A stretch of 64,000 nt of DNA from Alistipes finegoldii DSM 17242. Its GTDB lineage: Bacteria; Bacteroidota; Bacteroidia; Bacteroidales; Rikenellaceae. Of the stretch, positions 26,162 through 36,348 are shown one piece after another. The stretch spans positions 2,683,501 through 2,747,500 of the forward strand of contig NC_018011.1 in assembly GCF_000265365.1 (NCBI RefSeq), written 5' to 3'. Positions within the stretch are counted from its first letter, which is position 1. Every line of letters starts with the position of its first letter. The translations under genes were made by a program, and so were the position numbers. A model generated the notes under the pieces. That model did not search any database and was not told the origin of the DNA. It worked only from the letters and a program-made list of their open reading frames with translations.

Positions 26162-27687
26162 TTACAGTTGCGAAACGATAAAGTACATATTGTCGCCCGA
26201 CGAGTAGGGATAAACGGACGGTGAGAACCAGCCTCCCTGATTAGCATTATCGAGCGCCAGCAGTTTTTCACCCGACCAGTCGCCTTCGGGAGAACCGGCA
26301 TCGCGGTAGACCAGACCGCCCGTCGTCCCCGAACGGTAAATCATAATATAGCGTTTGTGAGTCGCATTATAGGCTACACACATTTCGGATGCATTGCCAT
26401 AGGTGATCGCCGCCGCTGATTCTGGGTCTCCCGCCACCCAGTCGGTGCCGTCCCAATAGGTCCAGTTGGCTGCAGTTGCAATATCACCGTCGCTTTTGAT
26501 GCGCGCGACGTATATCTTGGGCGTGGAACGGCCTGCGTCCGAACCGAACATGTAAAGATACTTGTCGCTCAAATAGAATGCCGCCTGCACAAAATGCCCG
26601 GCTCCGCTCCAACGGCCGCGGATCTCACGGGTCCAGCTTTTTTACCGCCGTCTGCCGATGACAACAACCCGGAAAAGTTTGCCGTCCATGCGTCGCTGTC
26701 TTCGGGATCGAGCGACTTGAACGAATAATAATGGATATACTGTTTGCCGTTGACGGTCACACCGGCCGTCGGAACACAGGCGGTTTCACCGTCTCCCGAC
26801 GGTTCGAGAATAGGAACGATACCGTCGTTGCCGGGCGAAACCTGCGCGATATAGAATCCATCAGCGGGATTCATATCGTTCGACAATGCGAATGCGTTTG
26901 CGTAATGCTTACCCCCGGCCGAAACATCGGCCAGCGCCATGGAAACCGTATTGTTCGGTCCGGCCCAGATGACGGCTTTACCCGCAAACGAAATATCCGT
27001 AAACGAGGCATTCGAGACAGTGCCCGTCGTCAGGCAGGTACCCAATTTGGTCGAGGTCTGGGTGGTGCCGGTCGGAACGAGTCTGAAATCGTCCAATGCG
27101 ACCCATACTCCGGGATAGCCCCATGCTCCGCAAAAGACATTACCCTGTGTATAGTCGCCGGAATTGAACTCCTTGGTGAATTCGGTCCATACGTCGGGAT
27201 TCCAATCGCCGGCCTGTCCGTCATAGATCGGGCCGCCTTCCAGCCGGACGCCCGTAAAGGCGTTCATTCCGGCCCACGAAGCCTGTCCGAAGCAGGAGAA
27301 GGTGTAATCCTTGCCCTTTTTGAGTGCGATCGACTGCAAGCAGGCATCGCACCAGCTGCCGTCGTTGGGGTTTTCAAGCTTCAAAGCGACCTGACCGCCG
27401 TGTGTCTGCGTGTGTTTCGACACCAGCGAAGGCTCCTTGTACGCTCCTTCGAAATACCAGAGTGAACGGTAGTCGATTGCTTCATCGGGGAAAAGCTCGA
27501 AACCGGGCTCGGAAATCATATTGAATTCGTCCGCCGCGAACGTGGCTTTCATCAGGGTGATGTTCGAAAGCTGCGTCGGATCGGGATTAAGCTTGATGTC
27601 GTTGCCGCCCTCCTCTTTATCGTCGGCACATCCGGCAGCGAATGCGGCGGACAGCAAAAGTAACATTGCGAAATAACAGTTTTTCAT
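26162..27687 (-). pseudogene. DUF4185 (GH183-like) lipoprotein with a frameshift
   Basis: Two reading frames join into one protein of about 508 residues. The first (27687 down to about 26640) has a lipoprotein signal (F-A-A-G-C), a carbohydrate-binding-like module at about 55-205 ending V-A-L-D-D-F-R-L, and the first half of a DUF4185 domain. The frame is lost in a run of six A (minus strand, 26638-26643) after A-D-G-G-K-K. The second frame continues S-W-T-R-E-I-R-G-R-W-S and runs to 26162 with N-A-S-E-M-C-V-A-Y-N and G-D-W-S-G-E-K. One extra A would restore the gene. DUF4185 proteins include endo-D-arabinofuranosidases (GH183). Sequencing error in the homopolymer cannot be excluded. Confidence 0.8.
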
Positions 27688-27710
27688 GGTTTTTGTTTTT
27701 TAGTTGTAGG

Positions 27711-29330
27711 TTATTCTGTTTTTACGGGTTTCAGGCAAATATCGTCCACGGTGAGCGTCATTTCGGGAGCGCCCCAAACTCCGAAAAAGACATCGGCACT
27801 TACAGCCTGACCGGCATTGAATTCACAACCGAAGCGTGTCCATTCGCCGGCTTGGGCTGTGCCCGTTATGTCATGGATTGTTCCGTCGGTCAATCGGACT
27901 CCGACATAGGCACCCTCAGGAAGCACCTCTTCGGATTTCACCCAGCACTCGATCGAGTAATCGGCATTCTGCTGCAAGGATACCGTCTGAGTGCATACGT
28001 CCTGCCACTGGCCGGAATTCGTATTCGAGAAACGGCAGGCGATCTTGCCGCTGTGCGCATCGCGCGAAGTGAGGGCCGCCGCATTCACATGCCACATCGT
28101 CTTGTAGCTCAACGCCTGAGTCGGGTGCTCCTCGAAACCTCCTTCTGCAAGCAGATTGATCCCCGCCTGATCCCAGTTGAGGTCGGCACGCATCAGGAAA
28201 ACGTTCCATGTAGGCACGGCATGAGAGATGACAAACCACAATTCGTCGTCTTCGTTGAACCACGGGTGAATATAGGGAGCATAAAGCGCATTGCCATCCT
28301 CATACATGATGATCTTCTCGCCCGACCAATCTCCTTCGGGAGAGGGTGCGTCCCGGTAAACGACGGCCCGCTGATTGACTGACAGATACATCATCATATA
28401 CCGTTTGTAACGGCTGTTGTATGCAACGGTCATTTCAGACGCCGTTCCCCGTGCGACTGGCTCCGCCGCCTGTTCGTTGCGCTCCCAGCCGCCGCCGGTC
28501 CAGTATTCGTAGGCCGATTTGTCGAGAAGCTTCGTTTCGCTGACACGCGCCAGATAGACGTTGCCGTAACGTCCCGAATGTGTGCCGTACATATATATCA
28601 ACCCGTTTTCCTTCAGATAGGCGACCTGCGTGAAGTTGCTGTCGGCATTCCATTTGACGCCCGAACGGGTCCATGCTGTCCCATAATTATCCGAGTAAAC
28701 GATTTCGCTGTAATTCACCGACCAGTAATCGTTATCACCCGTAGGAGTCCAGTCATGGATACTCATGTAGTTCAGGTACTGACGGGTGCCGACCGCAATG
28801 CCGCCCGTAGGAATGCAGGTCACTTCGTATTCCGAACCATCGGGATATTGCCCGGTTTTGGCCCGCGAGACGACGATCTCCTTTACGGCATTGCCATCCA
28901 TCAGCATTCCCGAATAATAAAGCCCGTCCGTCAAGTCACGATCCGAAGAGAGTGCGATGGCGTTCGATTTCCAGTTGCCGCCTCCGTAGTCGAAATTATC
29001 GCCGAATGCGCACATGACCGTCCCGTTGCCGGCATCCCACATATTGTTGTAATCGGTACGGCCGATATTGAACCGGGCGTCCGTTCGGTTGGGATTGGGA
29101 ATCGTTTCTCCGCTTTCCGAACGTCCGGTGACGCGCGCCACGAGCGTTATGTTATCCGGCAGCAGCGTCCCTGTTTCGAGAGGTTCCGGTCCCGGCGGTT
29201 CCGGATCGGGAATCTCCGTATCGGATGCCGACGAGCAACCCGGCAGCAGAAATATGGCGGCAATCAGGAACAACATGCTTCTGATCCCGGATACGGGCCG
29301 CCTGTCTGTTTTAATAAGAATATCCATCAT
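27711..29330 (-). CDS. DUF4185 (GH183-like) glycosidase lipoprotein with C-terminal binding module
   Basis: 539 residues. A long N-terminal tail leads to a lipoprotein signal (I-F-L-L-P-G-C, Cys near 32) and a Pro-rich linker. The DUF4185 propeller-like domain spans about 55-385: M-C-A-F-G-D-N-F-D near 106-114 holds the conserved acidic residue, and G-T-A-S-E-M-T-V-A-Y-N and G-D-W-S-G-E-K follow. A jelly-roll binding module (A-E-G-G-F-E-E ... V-D-D-I-C-L) covers about 390-535. Family members characterised as GH183 are endo-acting D-arabinofuranosidases. The first 20 bases overlap the end of susD. A shorter start at 29276 is possible. Confidence 0.8.
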   Translation of the reverse strand: MMDILIKTDRRPVSGIRSMLFLIAAIFLLPGCSSASDTEIPDPEPPGPEPLETGTLLPDNITLVARVTGRSESGETIPNPNRTDARFNIGRTDYNNMWDAGNGTVMCAFGDNFDYGGGNWKSNAIALSSDRDLTDGLYYSGMLMDGNAVKEIVVSRAKTGQYPDGSEYEVTCIPTGGIAVGTRQYLNYMSIHDWTPTGDNDYWSVNYSEIVYSDNYGTAWTRSGVKWNADSNFTQVAYLKENGLIYMYGTHSGRYGNVYLARVSETKLLDKSAYEYWTGGGWERNEQAAEPVARGTASEMTVAYNSRYKRYMMMYLSVNQRAVVYRDAPSPEGDWSGEKIIMYEDGNALYAPYIHPWFNEDDELWFVISHAVPTWNVFLMRADLNWDQAGINLLAEGGFEEHPTQALSYKTMWHVNAAALTSRDAHSGKIACRFSNTNSGQWQDVCTQTVSLQQNADYSIECWVKSEEVLPEGAYVGVRLTDGTIHDITGTAQAGEWTRFGCEFNAGQAVSADVFFGVWGAPEMTLTVDDICLKPVKTE

Positions 29331-30909
29331 TTTGACGAAGGTTAATGTTGGAAAGCAGTTCGGAAGAGGGTATCGGATACAATTCGAGATATTTCTTCTG
29401 CTTGGGCGTGTGGAATGTCCAGCTTCCGTTTACATAGAGATTCCACCGGATCAGCTGCTCGCGCCGCATTCCTTCGCCCGTGAACTCGCGTCCGAGCTCT
29501 TTCAGGAATTCGCCGTAAGGCACGGATACGCCGTCAACGACTGTCAAGGCGGACAACTGCTCGGCCGTCAGCTTACGCACGGATCGGGGCAGAGACGGAT
29601 CGAAACTGCGTCTGCGCACCTCGTTCACGATGTCAGCGGCTCCCTGTGCATCCCCGTCACGAAGCATACATTCGGCTTTCATCATCAGGGTCTCCCCGAA
29701 GCGGAACACGACCCAGTCCTGATCGGTCTCCCATTTCTGGCCGATTTTGACCTCGTACTTTCCGAAGCGGTAGCCGTCGAATTCACGGGCGGCGTCGATC
29801 GAGGCGATTTCGTTGACATAATTGAAGGGTGTCACACCGTCAGTAAAATAGAGCGGCTGCTTGGTGAGGTAGTCGTACTGTTGCCCCATGCAGTAACTCT
29901 GCCTGTAACGTTTGTCATTGTAATGATCGGGATCGGTGGCATCGAACGTCTCTTTTACGTACGAAGGCACGGCACGCAGTCCATTGTAACCGCCCGAACC
30001 CGCGTTGTAGATCGGTTTGCAGGCCCAGTGCTGGGTTTTGGCATAGATGCAGTGGAAAATCGGCGATCCCGTCGTTTCATCATACGGCACCGCAAAAATG
30101 ATTTCGGGCGACGTTTCGCTTTGCAGACTGAAAATATTGGAAAAGCTGTCGTCGAGCTGGTATTTCGCAGACCCGATTATCTCGTTGCAAAGGATGAGCG
30201 TACTGTCGCGCTTGGCGGCATATTCGCTGCCGAGCCACGATTCGGCATTCAGATATACCTTTGCCAGCAGATGCTTGGCTGCCCACTTGTTAAAACGACT
30301 GTACCGCTGTTCTTCGGGCAGTTTGTCCATGCTCTCGCGCAGTTCCCGCACGACGAAATCATACACCTCTTTCCGGTCGCGCGTCGTCGGCATATAATCT
30401 TTCGGCACGTCGTAGGTCTCCATGATCGGCACATTCCCGAAAAGAGACAGCAGGTAATAATAATAGAATGCACGCACGGCACGAACCTCCGCCAGCGTTT
30501 GCTCGTCGAGCTCCAGCCCGGCCTCTTCGAACTGATGCAGCACCCGGTTGCAGCAGGTCGTAATGCCATACCACAAGTGGCTCCAACAAGTACTGAAATG
30601 GGGGTCGGTCGATTTCCATTCGTGATTGTCCAGCCGCAGCCAGATACCGCCGTCATACCAGCCTCCGTCCGAATTGGTCGGAATGACCCATGCATCGGTT
30701 CCGAGCTCGGTCAGGTCCCAGATGCTGCGGTCCTCGTTGAACCAGCGCATCTGCCCGTACATGGGTGTCAGCAGGTAGGCCGAGCTCTGTTCACTGTCCT
30801 CCAGAATCTTGTCGATTGTCATATCGCTGTAAATATCCGGATCGAGATTCGTGCATGAAGCCAGCAGAAGTGCGCATGCGCCGAACAGATGTATTGTTTT
30901 TCGTTTCAT
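29311..30909 (-). CDS. SusD-family surface glycan-binding lipoprotein
   Basis: 532 residues from ATG 30909, which begins a compact lipoprotein signal (A-L-L-L-A-S-C); an ATG at 30921 that overlaps the susC stop would add four residues. The helical SusD fold is recognised by the TPR-like region, V-R-A-V-R-A-F-Y-Y-Y-Y-L-L-S-L-F-G-N-V-P, the R-F-G-E-T-L-M-M-K-A-E-C block near 405-416, and the C-terminal L-Y-P-I-P-S-S-E-L. It caps the partner SusC barrel and hands over oligosaccharides. Its ligand is inferred only from neighbouring enzymes. Confidence 0.9.
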   Translation of the reverse strand: MKRKTIHLFGACALLLASCTNLDPDIYSDMTIDKILEDSEQSSAYLLTPMYGQMRWFNEDRSIWDLTELGTDAWVIPTNSDGGWYDGGIWLRLDNHEWKSTDPHFSTCWSHLWYGITTCCNRVLHQFEEAGLELDEQTLAEVRAVRAFYYYYLLSLFGNVPIMETYDVPKDYMPTTRDRKEVYDFVVRELRESMDKLPEEQRYSRFNKWAAKHLLAKVYLNAESWLGSEYAAKRDSTLILCNEIIGSAKYQLDDSFSNIFSLQSETSPEIIFAVPYDETTGSPIFHCIYAKTQHWACKPIYNAGSGGYNGLRAVPSYVKETFDATDPDHYNDKRYRQSYCMGQQYDYLTKQPLYFTDGVTPFNYVNEIASIDAAREFDGYRFGKYEVKIGQKWETDQDWVVFRFGETLMMKAECMLRDGDAQGAADIVNEVRRRSFDPSLPRSVRKLTAEQLSALTVVDGVSVPYGEFLKELGREFTGEGMRREQLIRWNLYVNGSWTFHTPKQKKYLELYPIPSSELLSNINLRQNDGYSY

Positions 30910-30920
30910 GGTTTTGATCA

Positions 30921-33857
30921 TTAGAAGTTGAACGATGCACCGACGATGTACGAACGCAGGTTAGGGTATTTGTTGATCGGGTCCACGCCGGGTGTGAGGC
31001 CGACGATCGCCACTTCGGGGTCCAGCCCAGAATAGCCGCTGATCGTAAGCAGGTTCATGCCCGTACAGAAGACCCGGATACTGCGTATCACCTTGTTGCG
31101 TTGTGAAAGATCGAATGTGTAGCCGATGGTCAGATTGTCGAGTTTGACGTAATCGCCCGGTTCGATATAACGGTCCGAATAGATCGACGGCGCGAAATTG
31201 TAATATTCGCCGATCTTCTGATAAGCTGATTTCGGCACGTTGAAACTCGACAGCCAAGCGAGTGTTTCATACTTCATCCGGTAGGCGTTCAGAATATCGA
31301 AGCCGAAAGCTCCGCGAAAGGATACCGACACGTCAAGCCCCTTCCAGCGATAACTGGCCTGCAAAGCGGCGAACATTTTGGGCATCCCGTTACCGATAAT
31401 AGTCTTATTATCTTCACTGGGGTCCGAATTTTCGGCTCCGACAACATTCCAAGTCGTGCTGTTTTTCAGTCCATCGACACGCCATCCGTAGAAGTTGCCG
31501 ACTGCTCAGCCATCTTCGAGCCGGTGCGTGTAAGTTTGCATGGGTTCTCCGGTCGAGCCGAGTGTCAGATATTCCATTGTATACCTGTCGTTGGAGAGCG
31601 AAATCAGTTTGTTTTTGTTGTAGGAGAAGTTTCCGCTGAGGGTCAATGCCATGTCTTTGCGGGAGATCAGGTCGCCTGAAAGCATCACCTCGACACCTTG
31701 GTTGCGCATCGAACCCACGTTGGCCAGAATCGAATTGGTAATATTGGGCGGTGTCGGAACCGTGTAGGTGTAGAGCAGGTCATCGGTGCGCCGGTTGTAA
31801 AAATCGATACTGCCCCGGAACCGACTGTTGAAAAGAGCGAAATCCAGTCCGACGTTAAGTTCCTTTTTGCGCTCCCATTTCAGATCGTCGTTGGCATTGT
31901 TCGTCGGCACGATACCATTCACCCATTTACCTCCGTCATACCCCATGTATGCCGTACTGAAATTGTATAGCGGGACATATTGGTAGGGCGATGAGGGAGC
32001 GGTGCCGGTTATGCCGTATCCGACCCGTAATTTGAGATCGGAAACCCAATATGCATCCCGCATGAACTTTTCCTGTGTAATCCGCCAGCCGGCACTTACG
32101 GCCGGAAAAGTACCCCAACGGTTGTTCTTTCCGAACTTATCGCTTCCCTCATGGCGCAGGCTGGCCATAAAAAGGTATTTATTGTCGAAATTATAGTTCA
32201 CTCGGCCGTAGAAACCGATCAGCTTGATCCGGTACTTATAGCTGGTCAGCTTCGAGGTGCCATCGAGCGTCGAATTCGCCGAACCGATATTCCATGCGCC
32301 GAATCCGTCAATTGGGAAATCGTAGGCATACATTTCGGAAGATTGGTGGATATAGTCATTGTAACTGTATCCGACGGTTGCCTGCAGCGTATGGCGGCCG
32401 AATTTGCGCGAATAGTCGGCCTGTAATTCGAGTGTCTTGTCCTCGCCGTGGCCCCCGGAGAGTCGCGCCTGTCCCTGCGTGCTGCCCATCGTCGATGAAT
32501 AATGCTTTTGGGTCGTGCTGTAAGCGTAATCGTTGAAGTCGCCCATGTAGATACCCGTTGCACTGATCGTCAGGTCCTTGACCGGTTCGACCGAAATCCG
32601 TCCCGACATCATCAGCTGGTCGTACTTGTTTTCGGTGTTCTGTTCTTTCAGTAAGCCTACCGGGTTGGCACCGTTGCTGTTTTCATAATAGGAGCCGTCG
32701 GCGTTGTAGACCGGGATGGTCGGGTTCCGGCTGAGCGCCTGCATATAGAGATCGTCCGGAACGATACCCTGCGTTACGATTTTATTGCTGACATTCAGGG
32801 CGATCTTGAACCGGTCGTCGAACATTGCGTGGTTGATGCTGAGTTTGGCGGTCAACGACTCGTCGAAAGAGCCCTTGTAGATACCTTGTTTGTCGTTGTA
32901 GGTTACCGAAGCGAGGTAATTCGTCCGGGCATTTCCGCCTTGCAGCGAAACATAGTGCGTCTGACTGACGGGCGTGCGGGTAATCTCCCGGACCCAGTCC
33001 GTGTCGCCCTTGAAATCGTTGATCAGGTCGAAGCGGGAATCCTCTTTCGCAAGCCGGGATTTCAGACTGCGGAGTTCCGTGGCATCCGGATAGTCGGAGG
33101 TCTCATCGAGCATTTGGTCGATGGTGACATAGCCTTTGTATTCCAACGCGACTCGTCCCGACTGCGGCCGTTTGGTATTGATGATAATCACGCCGTTCGT
33201 TCCGCGCGTACCGTAGATGGCAGCGGCCGAACCATCCTTCAAGACATCGATGGATTCAATGTCTTCCGGTGAAATGGCGTTGAGGGACCCTCCGGCCACC
33301 CCGTCGATCACGATAAGCGGAGCCGAAGAGGCTGCCAGCGTCGAAATACCGCGCAACATGATGCTCAGCTCGCCGCTGGGATTGCCCGATGTTTTGGAAA
33401 TACCCAGACCGGCGACTTTTCCCTGAAGCAGTTGAAGCGGATTGCTGACGCTTCCTTGTAAAAATTCATCGGATGACACTCGGGTGATTGAACTGGTGAT
33501 CTCCTCTTTGCGGATCGTGCCGTAACCGATCGCAATCACTTCCTCAAGGCCGATGGCATCGGCTTCGAGTGCGAAGTTCACCTCTGTCCGGCCATTTACA
33601 GCGGCTTCTGCACTCTTCATGCCGATAAAGGAACACACGAGCGTTGCATTTCCGTCCTTTACGTTCAGCGAGTAACTGCCGTCGCTGCCGGTCGAGGTCC
33701 CGGTCGTAGTTCCCTTGACGATGACCGATGCCCCGGCAATTCCGTTTCCGGTCTGATCGGTCACTTTTCCGGAAATGCCGTGACTCGTTTGAGCAGATGC
33801 CGGCATGCCGTACAGCAGCATCAGAGCCATGCATAACATGAAATAGAGTTGTTTCAT
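30921..33857 (-). pseudogene. SusC-family TonB-dependent transporter with an internal TGA
   Basis: 978 codons in one unbroken frame except for TGA at 31506-31508, codon 784, in the context H-R-L-E-D-G-stop-A-V-G-N-F-Y-G. In SusC proteins this spot reads G-W/Y-P-V-G-N, so TGG to TGA is the simple explanation. Otherwise the gene is complete: signal peptide (P-A-S-A-Q), carboxypeptidase-like domain (G-K-V-T-D-Q-T-G-N-G-I), plug (A-I-G-Y-G-T, N-P-L-Q-L-L-Q-G-K-V-A-G, L-K-D-G-S-A-A-A-I-Y-G-T-R-G), barrel and the terminal aromatic strand A-S-F-N-F. A 783-residue product without the last strands would not form a barrel. Confidence 0.85.
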
Positions 33858-33874
33858 AATTGATGGTATTTAGG

Positions 33875-35461
33875 TTAATTTTTCTCCGTTGCCGCAGACG
33901 CTGCCGTCCCGTACCAGAAAGCAGCTGCCCGGTAATCGACCGCACCGGGATTCCAGCTCAGCATTTCCAAGTCAAATTGCAACCGTTGCCCGAAAGGTAT
34001 TACATCCAGATTGCGGGTTCGGACAAAGGTATTGTATCCGTGCGACGATGCTTCATCGGCCCGGGGAGCGCCGCCGAACGGCGTTGCGAACGGCACCACA
34101 GGCGCCCAAGAACAGTTGTAATAGTCCTCTGTCCCGGTACCCATGAACGACGGGAACGTATCGTTATCGATCCATATCTTTTCATCGCCCTCACCATACC
34201 AGTCCGGGCAGTGGTTGTAAAGCGACAACACATCGCCGCAATAGACCCCGCGACCGGTTATGGTCGTAAAATTCCAGTCGAGATTGTCCGGCGAGTTATA
34301 ATCATTGTTGACTGGAATACTTGTTTCATCGTGGTAAGTTGCATGGAAATAGAGTGTCTGTGCCGTCCAGTCGAAATCATCGACATAACCCGTGATTACG
34401 GCTGTAAAGGGAATATCGGTCCTTTTTTCGAGACGCAGGTCCGCATGTTCCGCATAAGGCATCACCCAACGGCTCGTAAAGGTGCCTTTGCCGTCGGACG
34501 AGACGTACCAGTTCGATGAAGCCGGTGCACCGGTGCCGGCTCCGAAGAAACAGTCGAGGGGACACCATACGCAGCGTATACCGTCGAAATCGATACGCAG
34601 CCAAGTCCGCTGCATGATCTCGACAAGATCTGCCGGATCAAATTCCGAGAGCGTTATGGTCAACGACCGGATCGCTTTGTTTCCGTCGGGCAAGTGCAGC
34701 GACGTGGCGCCGTTCGACATCGGGGTGACGGTCCGGGTACACTCCGTTCCGTCGGTATACGTTTCGGGCGAAAACAATTTACGGTTTACCGCGGCGATCT
34801 TATCCGTGAGCTTGCGCACTTCTCTCAACGAGAAGGTCCGAACATTCGTTCCGTTGTCATAGGTTCTGTATCCGACATGATAATAACGGGGGATTTTGAC
34901 CGTGTAATCGGACTCTTCGAGTGTGATGCGGCAGGATCGGGCATAAGGCAGGGGCAGAAAGAAGGTGTTGCCACCGGTTTTGGAGAGTTCATCTTCATAA
35001 TGCGTATGTGTCAATGAGAGGGCCTCGCCTACAGTCACCGGGAAGCGTGCCATATCATAGGCTGGAATCTCGATTTCAGGCGTACTTGCTCCGTCGAAAT
35101 AGAACCGCAGCGTTCCCCGTTTATCGTTGGTTGTCATCCAGATGCGCGTTATGGCTCCGGGGCCCTTTTCATCGAAGAGCACCTTTTCGACACGGCCGCG
35201 AATCGTGTCGAGCCGTTCGAATCCGGCTCCGTCGTCGTTGGCGAACCAGCCGGGTTCATGAGGGTCAACGGTACGGCGGTCGTAACTGCTGACCTGCGCC
35301 GCACGGTAATTCACGGCCGGATAACCGGTCACTGCGTCGTATGAAATCATTTCATCCAACAGTGACGCCATCGTCACCTGTGAAGCGGCGTCCGAGGGAC
35401 TGCCGTGCGTTCCGCAGCCTATGGTGCAGAGCGCCATTAAGATCGTAGTCAGTCGTTTCAT
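33875..35461 (-). CDS. DUF2961 / GH172 glycosidase lipoprotein
   Basis: 528 residues from ATG 35461, which starts a lipoprotein signal (Cys16 in T-I-G-C). The DUF2961 fold spans the mature protein. Two glutamates expected for catalysis are visible: Glu424 in W-Y-G-E-G-D-E and Glu445 in G-T-G-T-E-D-Y. They are 21 residues apart, the same spacing as the reported pair (Glu270/Glu291, from memory) in the difructose dianhydride I enzyme that founded GH172. That family includes alpha-D-fructofuranosidases and exo-D-arabinofuranosidases. The stop is 17 bases before susC. It probably trims products exposed by the GH183 partners in the periplasm or at the surface. Confidence 0.85.
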   Translation of the reverse strand: MKRLTTILMALCTIGCGTHGSPSDAASQVTMASLLDEMISYDAVTGYPAVNYRAAQVSSYDRRTVDPHEPGWFANDDGAGFERLDTIRGRVEKVLFDEKGPGAITRIWMTTNDKRGTLRFYFDGASTPEIEIPAYDMARFPVTVGEALSLTHTHYEDELSKTGGNTFFLPLPYARSCRITLEESDYTVKIPRYYHVGYRTYDNGTNVRTFSLREVRKLTDKIAAVNRKLFSPETYTDGTECTRTVTPMSNGATSLHLPDGNKAIRSLTITLSEFDPADLVEIMQRTWLRIDFDGIRCVWCPLDCFFGAGTGAPASSNWYVSSDGKGTFTSRWVMPYAEHADLRLEKRTDIPFTAVITGYVDDFDWTAQTLYFHATYHDETSIPVNNDYNSPDNLDWNFTTITGRGVYCGDVLSLYNHCPDWYGEGDEKIWIDNDTFPSFMGTGTEDYYNCSWAPVVPFATPFGGAPRADEASSHGYNTFVRTRNLDVIPFGQRLQFDLEMLSWNPGAVDYRAAAFWYGTAASAATEKN

Positions 35462-35486
35462 GGTAAACTTGGGTTTTAAGGTCAGA

Positions 35487-36347
35487 TTATTTTCGAGGCG
35501 GAGGCCATGCGCCTGCGCAGGTACAGACATAAGCCGCGGTTTCAACGGCAGTCCGGTGCGCCTCTGCGATCGTCCGGCCCGAAAGCAAGGCTCCGATCAG
35601 GGTTCCGGAGAAGGCATCGCCAGCGCCTACGGTATCGACGACTTCCACCCGGGGTGTCGGCAGCGTAGATATACACTCGCGGGTATAAATGGAGCTGAAA
35701 CGATCCCCGCCGGTAAGTACGACCATGCGAAGTGCATATTGTTCCGCCAATTGGCGGCACGCAGCATCCGTATCCTCCGGAAGCGCAAACATCTCCTGCA
35801 ACCGGACGAGTTCGTCATCGTTTATTTTCAGCACGTTCGCGATGCGGAGCGACCGGTCGATCAACTCTTTCGAATAGAAATGCTGACGCAGGTTGATATC
35901 ATAGATGCGATAAGCGTCGGCCGGTACAGTTTCGACCATGGCGCATGTGGTCCGGTGCGAAACTTCGCCGCGCTGTGCCAGCGTGCCGAAGCAGATGGCG
36001 CCGGCTCGGCGCGCCAAAGACAGCATCTCTTCCGTGAGCGGAATATAATCCCATGCGACATGTTCGTGGATCGTGTAGGTAGGCTGGCCGTCGCAGAGCG
36101 ACACATCGACAGTGCCGGTCGGCTTATCCACCGTAGCAACGAGTGTACGGATACCGTAACTGGCGGTAACTGCCAGCAGATCGCGTCCGGCATCGTCATT
36201 GCCGACAGCGCTGACAGCCCAGCCTTCGACACCGTTCTGCGAGGCATGATAGGCAAAATTCACGGGAGCTCCTCCGGCTTTGCGGCCAGTAGGCAAAATA
36301 TCCCACAGAAATTCGCCGATGCCGATAACAAGGGGTTTAGAATACAT
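35487..36347 (-). CDS. PfkB-family sugar kinase (fructokinase-like)
   Basis: 286 residues, ribokinase fold. The first signature G-G-A-P-V-N-F-A-Y-H is at 25-34 and the second, D-T-V-G-A-G-D-A-F-S-G, at 238-248 with the catalytic base Asp244. The N-terminus G-I-G-E-F-L-W-D-I-L-P is typical of Bacteroides fructokinases in fructan loci. It would phosphorylate fructose or a related ketose in the cytosol after import by the adjacent sugar porter. The start is 1 base beyond the porter's stop codon. D-ribulose or D-arabinose is possible if the locus handles D-arabinan. Confidence 0.85.
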   Translation of the reverse strand: MYSKPLVIGIGEFLWDILPTGRKAGGAPVNFAYHASQNGVEGWAVSAVGNDDAGRDLLAVTASYGIRTLVATVDKPTGTVDVSLCDGQPTYTIHEHVAWDYIPLTEEMLSLARRAGAICFGTLAQRGEVSHRTTCAMVETVPADAYRIYDINLRQHFYSKELIDRSLRIANVLKINDDELVRLQEMFALPEDTDAACRQLAEQYALRMVVLTGGDRFSSIYTRECISTLPTPRVEVVDTVGAGDAFSGTLIGALLSGRTIAEAHRTAVETAAYVCTCAGAWPPPRK

Positions 36348-36348
36348 C

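Noticed and set aside
29068..30858. 596-codon plus-strand frame
   Set aside because: Antisense to susD and the GH183 gene, which are clear on the minus strand.
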